A DNA stretch of 64,000 nucleotides, from positions 141,055,854-141,119,853 of the forward strand of contig CM038052.1 of assembly GCA_021397845.1 (NCBI GenBank), given 5' to 3'. Positions within the stretch are counted from its first letter, which is position 1, and each line of letters starts with the position of its first letter. Made by a program: the position numbers and the translations under genes. The DNA is from Areca catechu. Its lineage: Eukaryota; Streptophyta; Magnoliopsida; Arecales; Arecaceae. Under the pieces are notes generated by a model. The model was given only the letters and a program-made list of their open reading frames with translations. It made no database searches and was not told the origin of the DNA. Shown piece by piece: positions 11,214-22,870 of this stretch.

Positions 11214-12220
11214 ATAGTTAGGACTAATGCTCTTTAAGTAACTGGATCGGGTGCTTCACCAGGCCGTCCGGTCTTAGGAGAAAAGTAGGGTTTCAAGACC
11301 CACACCTCCCATTCCATGGGGATCTCCTAAGGCGGTAGGAGTGCCGCTGTGAATCGACCCTAGAAGTGGAAAAACAAGGAGTAATAGATTAGAAACCTTG
11401 CATCTTTTCCTTTCATTTTCTGCATTCAGTTTACCCCATATATGGTCTGATCATTGGTTTTTTTCTCTCTGTAGAGACCTCCAAATTTTATGATTTTTAT
11501 ATTGATAGATCACATTTAACTCAAAATATTTTTGGTAATTTTCTTAGATTTTATTACAGTTTATAGAATTTCTACAAGCCAAAATACTACCTAAGAAAAT
11601 CTCAGGTCTGAAATTCCAGCAAGCATCTCATTTCTTGCTTCATTCATCCATCTAGCTTATTTCTTGCATTTAGGGGCATATTTCAATTCCTGCATTTTGT
11701 TTAGCATTCACACATCTGAAAGACACAAAAAACAAGAAAATTTTAAGTCATTTCATTAGTCATTTGTGTGCATCATTTTGCATAACTCATCCTAAGGACG
11801 TCAAACTAACATAGGGTCAGGATTTCATTACCTATCCCTAGCCCAAAAACCACCACCCGACATATTGAACCCTAGCCGTTAACTAAAATTGATTAGACAC
11901 TTAATCTACTCTAGTGAGCTGGGACACCCATGAAGTCGGGTCGACCCAAGTGCCGAGCCATGCTAGATCACTTGGTGTGTGCTTGAGTAGCTGGTGTCTA
12001 GGAAAGTGGTTCAGGGACTAGATTCCGAAGGGAAGTAGGTTGGTTTATTTACCTGGCCAATTTCAAATTGGTGTCTAAGGCAAGCAGAGAGGAACCTCCA
12101 ATAACCTTACACTTACCTGGCCAGGTGCCAAGTTACTACTTCCAGGTTCATCTTCTTGACCTCACATTTGGTAAGATCTCCTAGGTCTAACGAACCGTAG
12201 CATCGTTCTGTGTGTGTTAC
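11214..12220 (+). other. E2 untranslated leader with conserved block
   Basis: No gene. From about 11880 to 12160 it shares blocks with the leaders of E7, E8, E9, E10 and E12 (ctctagtgagctgggacac; acctggcca). It includes an inverted repeat CCAATTTCAAATTGG at 12057-12071. A role in RNA packaging or translation is inference. Confidence 0.6.
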
Positions 12221-13450
12221 ATGTGCACTATATCAGGAACCTCTTTTCACCCACCTTCTCCACCCCCTACCAAAGCCATGCACCAAATTCGAGCCGACAT
12301 TGGAGCCCTAACTCAATCCATGACTCAATTAAGCAACCAGTTGACTAATAGACTTGATCAAATAGAGGCCAGACTAGGACCCATAGAGGAAGCTGCTAGG
12401 CCCCAACCTGAAGCCAGTCCTAAGTCCCCTCATCCCAGGAGAAACCTGCAACAAGACCCTTACTATGAGGATGAATTTGGGAGAGACCCTGATCCCTTCA
12501 TTGATACCCATCCTAGGAGACCCAATCTGGAGGACCGTGAAGAAAGAGCCATTAGGAGCACCAAGAATGAGGCACCCACTTTCGATGGAAGTTTAGATCC
12601 CAAGGTGTATGAACATTGGGAGTCAGCTATGGAACAATATTTTGATTGGTACTCTATGTCTGATAGAACTAAGTTTAAGTTTGCCAAGCTTAGGTTGGTT
12701 CACCAAGCTAGGTTGTTTTGGAATAGCATCGAAAATTACATAGAGCAGAAAGGGCAATTATCCATAACAGCCTGGGGGGAAATGAAAGATAAGCTTAGAA
12801 GGAAATACCTACCTACATCCTACACCCAGAAACTGTTGGACCAATGGCAAACCCTAAGTCAAGGGAGTAAGAGTGTGGCCGACTACATCGCCAAGTTTGA
12901 TGAATATGTTATGCGATGTAAGGTTGTAGAGTCGCCAGAGGTAACCCTGTCTAGGTTTAGGGCTGGCCTACACCCAGACATTCAAAGAGAGCTATACTTT
13001 AGGGCAATCAAAACCTTGGAAGAAGCTTACCAAGTTGCTAGGCTCTGTGAGTGTTTCCAGAGAGCTCCCACCTACAGAAAACCTAAGTCCTTTAGGAACC
13101 AGTGTCGTATCCCTGGATCCACCCAAGGTTATAGCCAGGCTTACCCAAGTTGACCAAGCCTGAACCGATCTAACCCAAGTCGACCAAGCCTAGCCCGACC
13201 CAGTCCTAATCGTCCCAGTCTGAATTGACCCCAATACAGTAGAGAGGACAAGGGTAAGGCTATTGAAGTCCAGAGAAGACCCGATCCCCAAGGTAACTGC
13301 TATAGGTGTCATAAACCTAGACATTTTGCTAGTCAGTGCACCGCCCCTGCCCTACTTATAGATGAACTGACTGAAACTGAACCCGAACCCATTTTTGAAC
13401 CTAAGGAGGAAGTCTATGATCCTGAAAATCAGTTATTGGAAGAGTACGAG
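12221..13450 (+). pseudogene. E2 gag, broken
   Basis: Gypsy Gag. The ATG at 12221 is chosen because MCTISGTSFHPP lines up with the MSTR(L/N)GV(S/P)Y starts of the other elements. The frame is open to a stop at 13151-13153. The retrotransposon Gag domain spans about 12570-13070 (ARLFWNSIENYI; LLDQWQTLSQGSKSVADY). After a frame change, a CCHC knuckle at 13298-13339 reads CYRCHKPRHFASQC, all four ligands present. A coding-like acidic stretch leads into protease. Confidence 0.85.
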
Positions 13451-16400
13451 GGAGAGGAAGAGCTATATGAATCTGAAGACCTTCTAGGAGTAGTCAGATG
13501 CATCCTAGCCCAAAACGTAGTGCAGGAAGACTGGCGTAGGACTAACATCCTACAAAACCCTGATCAAGCTAGGAGATAAGGCATGTAAGGTCATTATTGA
13601 TAGTGGAAGCTATGTCAATGCCCTTTCCTTAAGTACTGTCAAATCTTTAGGACTAGCCACAGTTCCCCACCCCAATCCTTACAAAGTCTCCTGGATAGAT
13701 TCAACTTCAATCCCAATAAAATCTAGGTGCCAAATCAAGATAAAATGATTTCCTATGAAGAATCGATTTGGTGTGACATCTTACCCATGGGTGTTGGTAT
13801 TATCATCCTAGGTCGACCCTGGCTTTTCGACCATGATGCCACCCTTTATGGTCGATCCAATACCTGTGTCGTTTTCCACCATGGGAAAAAGATTACAATC
13901 AACCCAATCCAACCAAAGGACCCAGTCAAGAAAGAATCTAGCAGCCTTAAAGAGAAGAAAACAGGGGTCAACCTGATCAAACCCAAGGAGCCAGAGAAAG
14001 AGATTACAGAGGGAGCCCCTGTTTGGATTCTAGCCACCAAAGAGAGTCATGAACCAACCAAAGTAGAACACCCCCAAGAGGTAGTGAAGACTCTCAAAGA
14101 ATTTGAGGATGTTTTCCCTGAAGAATTACCTGATCAATTGCCACCCCTTAGGGACATCCAGCATGCAATAGATTTGGTCCCAGGATCCACTTTGCCTAAC
14201 CTTCCCCACTATAGGATGAACCCCACTGAACACCAAGAACTTCAGAAACAAGTGGGAGAGTTTCTTAGGAAGAGTTTTCTTAGGGAGAGTTTAAGTCCCT
14301 GTGCCATCCCAGCCCTACTTACCCCTAAGAAAGACGGGACATGGAGAATGTGTGTTGATAGCAGGGCTATCAACAAAATTACAATCAAATATAGGTTTCC
14401 CATTCCCCGCTTGGATGATATGCTTGATATGATGGCCAGTGCCACTATCTTTTCCAAGATAGACCTCAAGAGTGGTTACCACCAAATTAGAATTCGACCA
14501 GGGGATGAATGGAAGACGGCATTTAAGACTAAGGATGGGTCTGTTCGAGTGGGTAGTGATGCCCTTTGGGTTGTCTAATGCACCCAGTACCTTTATGAGG
14601 GTCATGACCCAAGTCTTGCGAGAATTCACTGGAAAATTCTCAGTAGTATATTTTGATGACATGTTGATATATAGCAAGACAAAAGAGGACCACCTTAACC
14701 ACTTAAAGTTAGTCTGCCAAACCCTTAGGGAGAATAGCCTTTACGCCAACCCTAAGAAGTGTGAATTCATGACAACTAGGGTTATCTTCTTAGGCTTTGT
14801 AGTTACCCATAAAGGAGTTTCCGCCGACCCTGAAAAAGTTAGAGCTATAGTTGAGTGGCCTGTCCCTGCTAGTACCCATGATGTACGTAGTTTCCATGGC
14901 CTAGCCACATTTTATAGACGTTTCATTCGGGGGTTTAGTTCAATTGTAGCACATATAACCGACTGCATCAGGAAGGGAGGTTTTCAATGGACTAAAGCTG
15001 CAGACAAGGCCTTCCATGAAATTAAGAATAGAATGATACAAGCACCTGACCTAAGATTGCCAGATTTTTCTAAGGTTTTTGAGGTTGCTTGTGATGCTTC
15101 GGGAGTTGGAATCGGTGGGGTACTTAGTCATGAAAATCACCCTATGGCCTTCTTTAGCGAAAAACTTAATGAGGCCAAAATTAAGTACTCGACTTGTGAT
15201 AAAGAGTTTTATGCAATCGTCCAAGCCCTTAGGTACTGGAGGCATTACCTGTTACCCCATGAGTTCGTTATGTTTTCAGACCATGAAGCTCTTCGGTACC
15301 TGAACTCCCAGAAAAGATTGAACCCTAGGCATGCTAAGTGGGTCGAGTATATCCAAGATTTTACCTTTGTGCTTAAACATCGTGCTGGTACTGAGAATAA
15401 GGTAGCTAATATCCTTAGCCATCGTACACTATTGTTAAACACAGTTAGGACTGAGGTTGTAGGATTTGACCGACTTAAGGAACAATACGAATCTTGTCCT
15501 GACATTAGTGAGATCTTCTAGTCTAAGCTTCAAGAACCATCTAGTGCCCATAGTAAGTATACCTTACAGGATGGTTATCTCTTCAAGGATAATAAGTTGT
15601 GCATTCCCAAGACTTCACTCCGGGAATTTTTAGTGTGGAAATCCCTTGCGGGAGGCCTAGGTGGTCACTTTGGTAGGGAGAAGACCACTTTGGCTGTTGA
15701 AGGCCAGTTCTTCTGGCCTGCCCTCAAGAAAGATGTTGCCAACATTGTCTCTAGGTGCCGGACTTGTGCTGTGGCCAAACAGCAAAAGCAGAATACTGGC
15801 CTTTACACACCTCTGCCTGTACCTAGTCACCCTTGGCAAGACCTCAGTATGGATTTTGTGGTAGGATTACCCAAGACCGCAAGGAAGCACGATTCTGTCT
15901 TTGTAGTAGTGGATAGGTTCTCCAAAATGGCTCATTTCATACCCTGCTCCCAGACCCTAGATGCTTCCAAGGTTGCCAAGCTTTTTCTTGAGCATGTGGT
16001 CAAGTTACATGGCCTACCCAAGACCATAGTGTCTAATTGGGATATCCGCTTCACTAGCTATTTCTGGAAAACCCTTTGGCACCTCCTAGGCACCAAGGTC
16101 CAGTTCTCCACTGCCTACCACCCGCAAACTAATGGACAAATAGAGGTAGTCAACCGCAGCCTAGGAAACCTTCTTAGATGCTTGATAGGCGAAAATACAG
16201 GAAATTGGGATCTTCTTTTACCTCGATCCGAGTTCACCTACAACATTTCTGTGAATAGGACCACTGGGAAGAGTCCTTTTGAGGTCGTCTGTGGGTACAA
16301 GCCTAACCGACCTCTTGACCTGATTCCCCTACCCATCCATGCACGTTTCTCTGAGTCGCTGAATCACTTGCATATCATATTAGGGACATGCATAAAGAAA

Positions 16401-16983
16401 TTAGCCAGAAAATTAATATAAGTAATAACACATATAAAAGGCTGGCTAATTCACGAAAGTGAGCCAAAGAGTTTGAAATAGAGGATTTTGTAATGATTAG
16501 GCTCAGGCCTGAACGATTTCCACTGGGAACCGTTAAGAAGCTTCATGCTCATGGGGCTGGTCCCTTTAAAGTGATTAGGAGAATGGGCCCTAATGCCTAT
16601 GTGCTAGAATTACCTCCAGATTATGGAATTAGCTCGACATTCAATATCTCTAACTTAGTCGAGTATAGGGAACCCACAAACATAGCTAGCAAGCCGTTTG
16701 GACCTGACCTTCCTTTTGAGAGTGAACCCGAACCTGAATGTCCACCTCTAGTTTTACCTGAGAGAGGAGAGTGGATCGAGCGTGTCCTGGATGACCAAGC
16801 TATCACTATCTAGGGCAAAGGCTATCAACGTTACTTGGTCTAATGGCAAGGCCGACCCGAGTCCGATGACTCGTGGATCACCTAGGAGGACTTACAGTGC
16901 ATCGAACCCGATATCCTCGAGAGGTACCAAAGCCAGACTAATCATTACTCGACAAGGTCAAGTTTCTCCTACCCCAAGAGAAC
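13451..16983 (+). pseudogene. E2 pol (PR-RT-RNase H-IN-chromodomain), broken
   Basis: Protease: DSG at 13599-13607, after a one-base frameshift near 13545. RT: about 14100-14900, with a one-base frameshift near 14540 and the catalytic YFDD at 14649-14660. RNase H: VACDASGVGIGG near 15085. Integrase: 15597-16421; the first zinc-binding His is replaced (WKSLAGG), CRTC is present, and DDE is altered: Asp in MDFVVGLP and Glu in QIEVVN are kept, but the second Asp is Asn (VSNWDIRF). GPF-type C-terminal module: 16493-16700. Chromodomain remnant: 16800-16930, frameshifted. Pol text continues into the 3' LTR. Confidence 0.88.
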
Positions 16984-18705
16984 TGGTGTGGGCATCAGGA
17001 TCCGATAGAGGCTCCTCAACCCTCTATGGATCTCATATTAGAGTTCCACTTCTGTGAGTCATGTAATAAGGCTATAAGCCAAAGTAATTTTATAATTTTG
17101 AGTCATGCACCTAGTCTAAGTTTGTACCTTGACCAATTTGGGTCAAGTTTAGGTCATGGGTCCTGTATTTATTTTTGGTTCGAGTTTGAGTTTGGATTGG
17201 GCCCAAGCCCAATTGAAATCAACCTGGCTTTCAAGACCAAGTCAAGTTTCTTGTGGGCCAACCCACCTCTTACACTTGGAGAGATGCCAACCTAGACGCC
17301 ACCTCAGCCACCTATGTGGTGCCACATCAGTTGACACTTGGGCATCCAAGGAAGGAAGCAAGGAGGCGCCCCTCATGCTTTCCACACATCCCCCATACCA
17401 TTTTCATTTGGGCGACCATGGAAGGAGGAGACATCATCACCCTCATCCCTCCCCCACATCATGCAATGATCCATCATCAATGGGGCATTGAAGATTCATG
17501 AAGAGACCAAGCCACAAAGCAAGCCATCTCCCAAGTCTTCTTCCCAAAGTATTCATACAAGAGAGGAAAGTCAAGGGACACATTCCCCATTCCAAGCCTT
17601 CAACTTTTCAACGCCCAAAGCTTCCTCCACCTTGGCCGGCCATGAGTCACTCCAAATGGGCGTTGAAGAACCAAAGGAGGCACATCCCTTCAAGCAAGCC
17701 TTGCTCCCCGTTTCCTTCCCAAAGTGAACATGCAAAGAAGGAAGTCAAGAGGCCAATTCCCCTCTCCAAGCCCTCCCACATGCCATGCCAATCCCCTCCT
17801 TCATTTGGTCGGCCATGAAGAGCTTTCCCCATCCATGTGGGCACCATCTTTTTGGGTTGTAATTTGGGTTCAAAGGTTTGAATTGTTTTGAATTCAAATG
17901 GGCCTTGGGTGCCTATTTAAAGGACCCAACCCCTCCATTGTAAAGGGTATTGAATGATTATATAAAAGAGCTTAAGTTTTGTTTCACCTCCAACCATTGT
18001 CTCCTAGACTAGGTTTGAGTGAAGTTTCCTTTGTCCCCATGGACGTGTGAGGCCACCTTTCTGTCATCCCAGGGCATCGCAAGTCCTTCGTCCTCCGGGA
18101 CGTCGAGTGGTGTGAGGCCACATTCCTTCGTCCTCCGGGACGTCGCGGGATGCGAGGCCCCAAGTTATCCCCTTCTTTAACTTCAGAATCCAGCCAGACA
18201 CCAGGCTCGAAGCCCCTTCTCAACCCTCCCTTAGTTCCATTTCGATACTTCTCTCCATTTCACTAATCCCTCCTTTGCTTGCCTACAGGTCCCCCTTGGT
18301 ATCATGGGCACTGGAGACGGTCTGCTTTGCCATCACGACCACCCGATCGAAAGCCGGCGCATCCACGGGTTCGACTACTCGGGCATTCAGGTCGCATCCA
18401 TCGAGTCGAGCAATCTCTATGTCGAGCGCTTCAGACGTGTGAGGTTTGCCCCCATCTCCTAAGTAGGTATTGCATATCGAGCTTAGTCCTACTGGGGTTT
18501 CTTAATCCTGGGATCCTGTTCTCTTTTTCACTATTTAGGGACTTGATTTGCTAGTGTAGGCTTCTATTATTCAGTTTCTCCTATTTCTAGTCTTTGTTTG
18601 GATCGGGATCAAAAACTTATAAAAACTTTTAAAACTCATCAACTATAAAAACCCCTTTGCATCATAAGCATCCATACTAGCATCTTTAGTCCTTTTTCTA
18701 CAGCA
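16984..18705 (+). repeat. E2 3' LTR
   Basis: A copy of 9426-11197, starting TGGTGTGGGCATCAGG and ending ctacagca directly before the duplicated gttgg. A TATA-like box CTATTTAAAGG is at 17913-17923. No good long polypurine tract precedes it, only ccaagagaac. Confidence 0.92.
17913..17923 (+). promoter_or_regulatory. TATA-like box, E2 3' LTR
   Basis: CTATTTAAAGG, identical to that in the 5' LTR. In this position it could drive outward transcription into E1. Confidence 0.45.
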
Positions 18706-19091
18706 GTTGGGTTTTTGGTGATCCTGGTAAAACCAAGTTAGGTTCTTGGTGATCCTGATATAACCAAGTTAGGTTTCTTTGATGATCCTAGTAAATCCAA
18801 AGTGTAGAGGTTTGGATTGTGAGCTTGTTAAAACAATCAGACTGTATTCCAGTGAGGGATATAGTAGAAATTACAAGTGGTAATATTGGGTAGTGGATGT
18901 ATGAGCTGGGTTGCTCGAACCACTATAATTTGCTTGTGTTTGTGTTGTGCATTTCTTATTTGATCAAGCTTCTGCATTTAATTATCCTATCACAGCACTT
19001 AACACTTATAAGAGATTTCAAGAGCACATATCTACTTAAATTTTATAAATTTCCAATTCACCCCCCTCTTGGAAAAGCCACCTAGGCAATA
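18706..19091 (+). repeat. E1 3' LTR, right part
   Basis: It continues the E1 LTR after E2, beginning with the duplicated gttgg and matching 355-735. It ends cctaggcaata at 19091, where gypsy coding sequence of E3 resumes; gataa at 19092 would be the right target duplication, its partner lying outside the window. Confidence 0.88.
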
Positions 19092-19561
19092 GATAAAAAA
19101 TTTCATGCAAATGATTTTGTAATTGTAAAGGAATTTTCTATGAAGTTGGCCTATCCAAAATAATGAATAGCAGTGGACCCAATGCCTATGTGCCTGAGAT
19201 AACACCTGATTTAAGAATTAGCTCCACCTTCATCATCTCAGATCTTATAGAATCTATGGAGCTGGCAGTGATACCTAGCGAGCCCCTTGATCCACTCCCA
19301 TTCTTTATGAGTGAACCCACCCTAGAGTGACCACATACAATTTGGCCTTTTGGTGAGGTAAAAATTGAGAGAGCTCTGGACGATCAAGCTATCGGTACCT
19401 GGGATAGAGACTGTCAGCAGTACTTGGTCCGGTGGCAAGGTTGGCCAAAATCTGAGGACCTGTGGAATGCTGGTGTAGATTTGCAGCACCTCAACCCAGA
19501 CCCTCCTTGAGCCAAATTGATCCTTCCCGATGGGGTCAAGTTCCTCCCACCCTTGAAGAAT
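19092..19561 (+). pseudogene. E3 Pol C-terminus (integrase end and chromodomain)
   Basis: Degenerate gypsy Pol tail with stops. It shows a GPF-module-like stretch (SSTFIISDLIES), then a chromodomain (QQYLVRWQGWPKSEDLW at about 19410-19470). The upstream part is absent because E1 is inserted here and extends beyond the window. It leads directly into the E3 3' LTR. Confidence 0.8.
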
Positions 19562-21062
19562 TGGTGGGGCACCAGGATCAGACACAGATCACTGGATCTC
19601 ATATGGTTTGCTGATTAGGATTTTTTTAGAACCATAGTCATGTATCATAATTTTGTAAGCAAGTAAGATTGAGTCCTACAATAAATTGAGACTAGTTGAT
19701 TTGTCTCAACCTAGTCCAGTCCATTGAATCTAGTGAGAGTCCAGTTTTTGTACAAGAGAAGAGGATACCCTATTTTGGAGTTCCACCAGTCCTCACCCAG
19801 GAGCTAGAGGCATTTACATCAACCTATGGGATCTTGTTTGACACCCTAGAGCCCTAGATACCCTCCAGATGCTCTCCAGATGCCCTGATTCCCTCCATAT
19901 GCCAGATTCCCTTCAGATGCTCCTGGAATATGCCAGGTGCCCCATGATTCCAGAAATATGCCAGCATCCCAAGCCAAGAGATTCCAATCCTAGGAGTCAA
20001 GCCCATGAGCCCCAGAACAAGATTCCAAAGAATATGCTGATACCAGGGCACCCTAGCTTCCAAGGCCCAAAGCCCATGCACCAATCCAAAGGAGGATGCC
20101 CCTTGCTGCCCTAAAGCCAAGCCCAAAGAGAGCCCTTGGACCAAGTCAAAAGAGGATAGAAATCCAAGTTAAATAAGGAGAACTAGTTTTATTTTCATTC
20201 AAAGTGTATTCTCCTAGTCTTAAGCAAACTTGTAATCCCTCCCCCTTTCAACTCTGTAATCCTATCCTAACTAGGAGAAGACTTGGGGAACATCTATAAA
20301 TACCCCACCCCTTTCCCTCTTGTAAGCAACTTTTATCTCATGAATTAAATCTTTGCTGAAATTTTGGTTTAAGAACTTGTGTTCTTGTGTTGGTGTTGGA
20401 GTTTTTGTGTTTCTTTGGTTACTTTGTGTGCCCTAATCATCCTTGCTGCCGTAGCATCCTTCCATGCCCTAGCTTGCTGCCATCCAAGGCTTCACATGCC
20501 CAAAGGAAGAGTGCCCTAGGCTGCCAAACAACATCCTTCTTCAAGCTGCCATATACAAACCCTGATTTTAGATTTCTACAAAACCTAATCTTCTTTTATT
20601 ATTTTGTTGTTACTGTTTTGATTGACCCCTGATATTTGCAGGATCCCCAAGATGTTTCACCTCCCCAGAGGAGGCTCTCCTTGCCTCCAGGACCACCCAA
20701 ATCAGTCATCAAACTCAAGGAAACCGAGCTTCATCATCCAGGCTCCAATCAGAGTGCTGTGTGATCTCTTCATCGGAAGTTCTTCAAATCACTGATTGGT
20801 AACATCCTTCACTTCTCTTGATATCAGATTTGATGAAGATAAACTATCCTAAACTAGAAGTTTCTTAATTCCCAGGTCTTGACTTTCATTATCTTGCATG
20901 AGTTATTTTACGATCATGATGATTCTATGCATTGCTATTCTTCTTGCTAGTTCTTACTTAATTTTGAAAATCTAGCCTACAAATTAAATTATAAAAATTA
21001 CAAAAAAAATTAGTTTACTATTTTTTTGCATATTTAGCAATTCTTAGAGTCATCCAGCATCA
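19562..21062 (+). repeat. E3 3' LTR
   Basis: A 1501-bp LTR starting TGGTGGGGCACCAGGATC and ending catccagcatca. It resembles the E7 LTR at both ends. A TATA box CTATAAATAC is at 20294-20303. A splice-acceptor-like ATTTGCAG with a pyrimidine-rich lead lies near 20640. It is followed at 21063 by E4 Pol sequence. No gene inside; ORFs such as 19869-20114 are LTR text. Confidence 0.85.
20294..20303 (+). promoter_or_regulatory. TATA box, E3 LTR
   Basis: CTATAAATAC followed by cccacccc, nearly the same as in the E7 LTR at 49616. Likely core promoter. Confidence 0.55.
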
Positions 21063-21372
21063 CATTTGGGCTTGACCTTTCATTTGAGAGCGAACCCGAC
21101 CTAGAGTGTCCACCATCAATGTTACCTGAGAGAGAAGAGCGGATCGAGCGTGTCCTAGATGATCAAGCTATCACCACTCGGGGCAAAGGCTATCAGCTTT
21201 ACTTGGTCTGATGGCAAGGTCAATCAGAGTACGATGATTTATGGATATTCGGGAGAACTTGCAGTGCCTTGACTCTGACCTTCTAGAGAAGTACTAAAGC
21301 CAAGACAACCATTACTTGATATGGTCGAGTTCCTCCCACCCCGAGAGAATTGGTATGGGCACCCGAGAGAAT
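21063..21372 (+). pseudogene. E4 Pol C-terminus (chromodomain remnant)
   Basis: Resembles the E2 Pol tail: LSFESEPDLECPP near 21075, then RIERVLDDQAIT and a frameshifted chromodomain to about 21300. E3 interrupts it on the left. A 22-bp direct duplication (21341-21362, 21363-21384) covers the junction with the LTR, so the LTR start TGGTRTGGGCAC occurs twice. Confidence 0.8.
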
Positions 21373-22870
21373 TGGTGTGGGCACCAGAATCAGATAGAGA
21401 CTCCTCAACCCTCTGTGGATCCTGACTAGGGTTTTAGTCTGTTGGGTTCTGTAATAAGGCTTCGAGCCTAAGCAATTTTATTCTGAGTCATATACTTTTA
21501 TTTTAGTCTTGTTCCTTGGCCAATGTGGTCAAGCAAGGTCAATAAACCCTGTATTCAGCTGAATTAGTCCAAGCTCGAGTCTACTTGAAGATTAGGCCCA
21601 AGCCTGTTTGAAAAAGGGGTGGTTATTGAGTCTAGTCCAATTATTAGTAGGTCAAGCCTTCTCCCATGCCTTGAAGAATGCCACATCAGCCCTTGAGTGC
21701 CACCTCATCCATCCCATGTGGCACCACATCATCCTGACAAGTGGGCGGCCAAGGCAAGAAGGAAATGTTGAATTTGTGGGTGCCATTCCTTGATCCTTTC
21801 CTCCCTTCCCTCCTCCTATCAAGCCTTTCTCCAAAGGAGCTACGGGCGGCCAAGGAAGGTCAATGGGCAATGAAGACATGATCCTTGTTTCAAGCCCTAT
21901 ATCAAGCCTTCTTCCCAAAGTACTTGGTCGGTCATGGAAGAAATGCATTGACCCAAAGGGCGAAAACTCAAATCAAGAAGACAACTCCCATCTTTCAAGC
22001 CCCAAATCAAGCCATGCCATCAAGCAAACAAGACCTTGGTCGGCCAAGAGAAGAAGAAATCTAAATTTGGGTGCCCTCTTCATGAAGCCTTGTAATTTTT
22101 TCATTTGAATTTGAATATGTTTTAAGGTGCCTATATAAAGGGCCTTACCCCTCCCTTATATGGATCATTGTTGATGAAATGAAAAAAATCTTGAAGAGTT
22201 TTCTTCTAGCCCTTATCGTTTAGACTAGGATCTCCGAGAGAGAGTGCCTTTGTCCTTTAGGACATCGAGGGGTAAGAGGCCCTGAGTTACTATCCCTTCC
22301 ATGCAAGCCATCTTCCATCTTCAAGTTCGGATTCCATCTGGATAATCAACCTGGGCGCCTAGCAAGAATAAGCCTCCATCACCACTATTCTTATCTCTTT
22401 TCCATCTTTTCCTACTCATTTCATGATGATTTCTAATCCCTCACTTGGCTGCTTGCAGGTCCTCCAGGTACTATAAACAACGAAATCGGTCTCCCTTTCC
22501 TTCGCGACCATTGAACGGAAAGCCAGCAAATCTGTAGGATTGAGGGCTTGATCCTCCAGGCCGCATCCGCAAGAGCGAGTGAACTTGGCATCAAGCATAT
22601 CAGAGTTTCCCAAGGATTGCATCCCTAAAACTCCTAAGTAGATATTGATCTAAGAGCTAAGTCCTATGGGGTTTCTCAATCCCGAGGTCCTCTTCTTTTC
22701 TTTATTTAGGGGCTACCTGCATGCTAGGAAGTTCTTATCATTTTAGAATCTCTAGATATGCTCTTGCTTGCCTTCGTGAATCCTTAAATCCACCAAAAAT
22801 TAAAAAGCATTAACAAGAAAAGAATTATTTGCATCATCCACCTCATCTTAGCATAGTTAGTCATGCATCA
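21373..22870 (+). repeat. E4 3' LTR
   Basis: About 1.5 kb, starting TGGTGTGGGCACCAGAATC and ending tcatgcatca. Its start and its gtcctttaggacatcgagg stretch relate it to the E2 LTR. A TATA box CTATATAAAG is at 22131-22140 and an acceptor-like GCTTGCAGGT near 22455. E5 begins at 22871; cctag there may be the target duplication. Confidence 0.85.
22131..22140 (+). promoter_or_regulatory. TATA box, E4 LTR
   Basis: CTATATAAAG followed by ggccttacccctccc, the same layout as in the other LTRs of this group. Likely core promoter. Confidence 0.55.

Larger units (their letters stand above)
9426..18705 (+). mobile_element. E2: Ty3-gypsy chromovirus with both LTRs
   Basis: A 9.28-kb element inserted in the E1 3' LTR with the 5-bp duplication gttgg (9421-9425 and 18706-18710). 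LTRs of 1772 and 1722 bp start TGGTG and end in CA, followed internally by an initiator-Met PBS, then gag, protease, RT, RNase H, integrase and a chromodomain. RT before integrase is the gypsy order; a chromodomain makes it a chromovirus, possibly Tekay/Del-like given the long LTRs (inference). Several frameshifts and a mutated integrase active site make it defective. Confidence 0.93.
1..19091 (+). mobile_element. E1: Ty1-copia retrotransposon, Sirevirus-type, interrupted by E2
   Basis: A copia element in the order 5' LTR, PBS, gag, protease, integrase, reverse transcriptase, RNase H, third ORF, repeated polypurine tracts, 3' LTR. Integrase preceding RT is the copia order. The extra ORF after pol and four copies of AAAAAGGGGGAG are Sirevirus (SIRE/Maximus) traits. 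The 5' LTR starts outside the window. The 3' LTR is split by E2 (9426-18705) with the 5-bp duplication gttgg at 9421-9425 and 18706-18710. All reading frames carry stops and frameshifts, so the copy is dead. It lies in the Pol C-terminal region of gypsy E3, which resumes at 19092. Confidence 0.9.
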
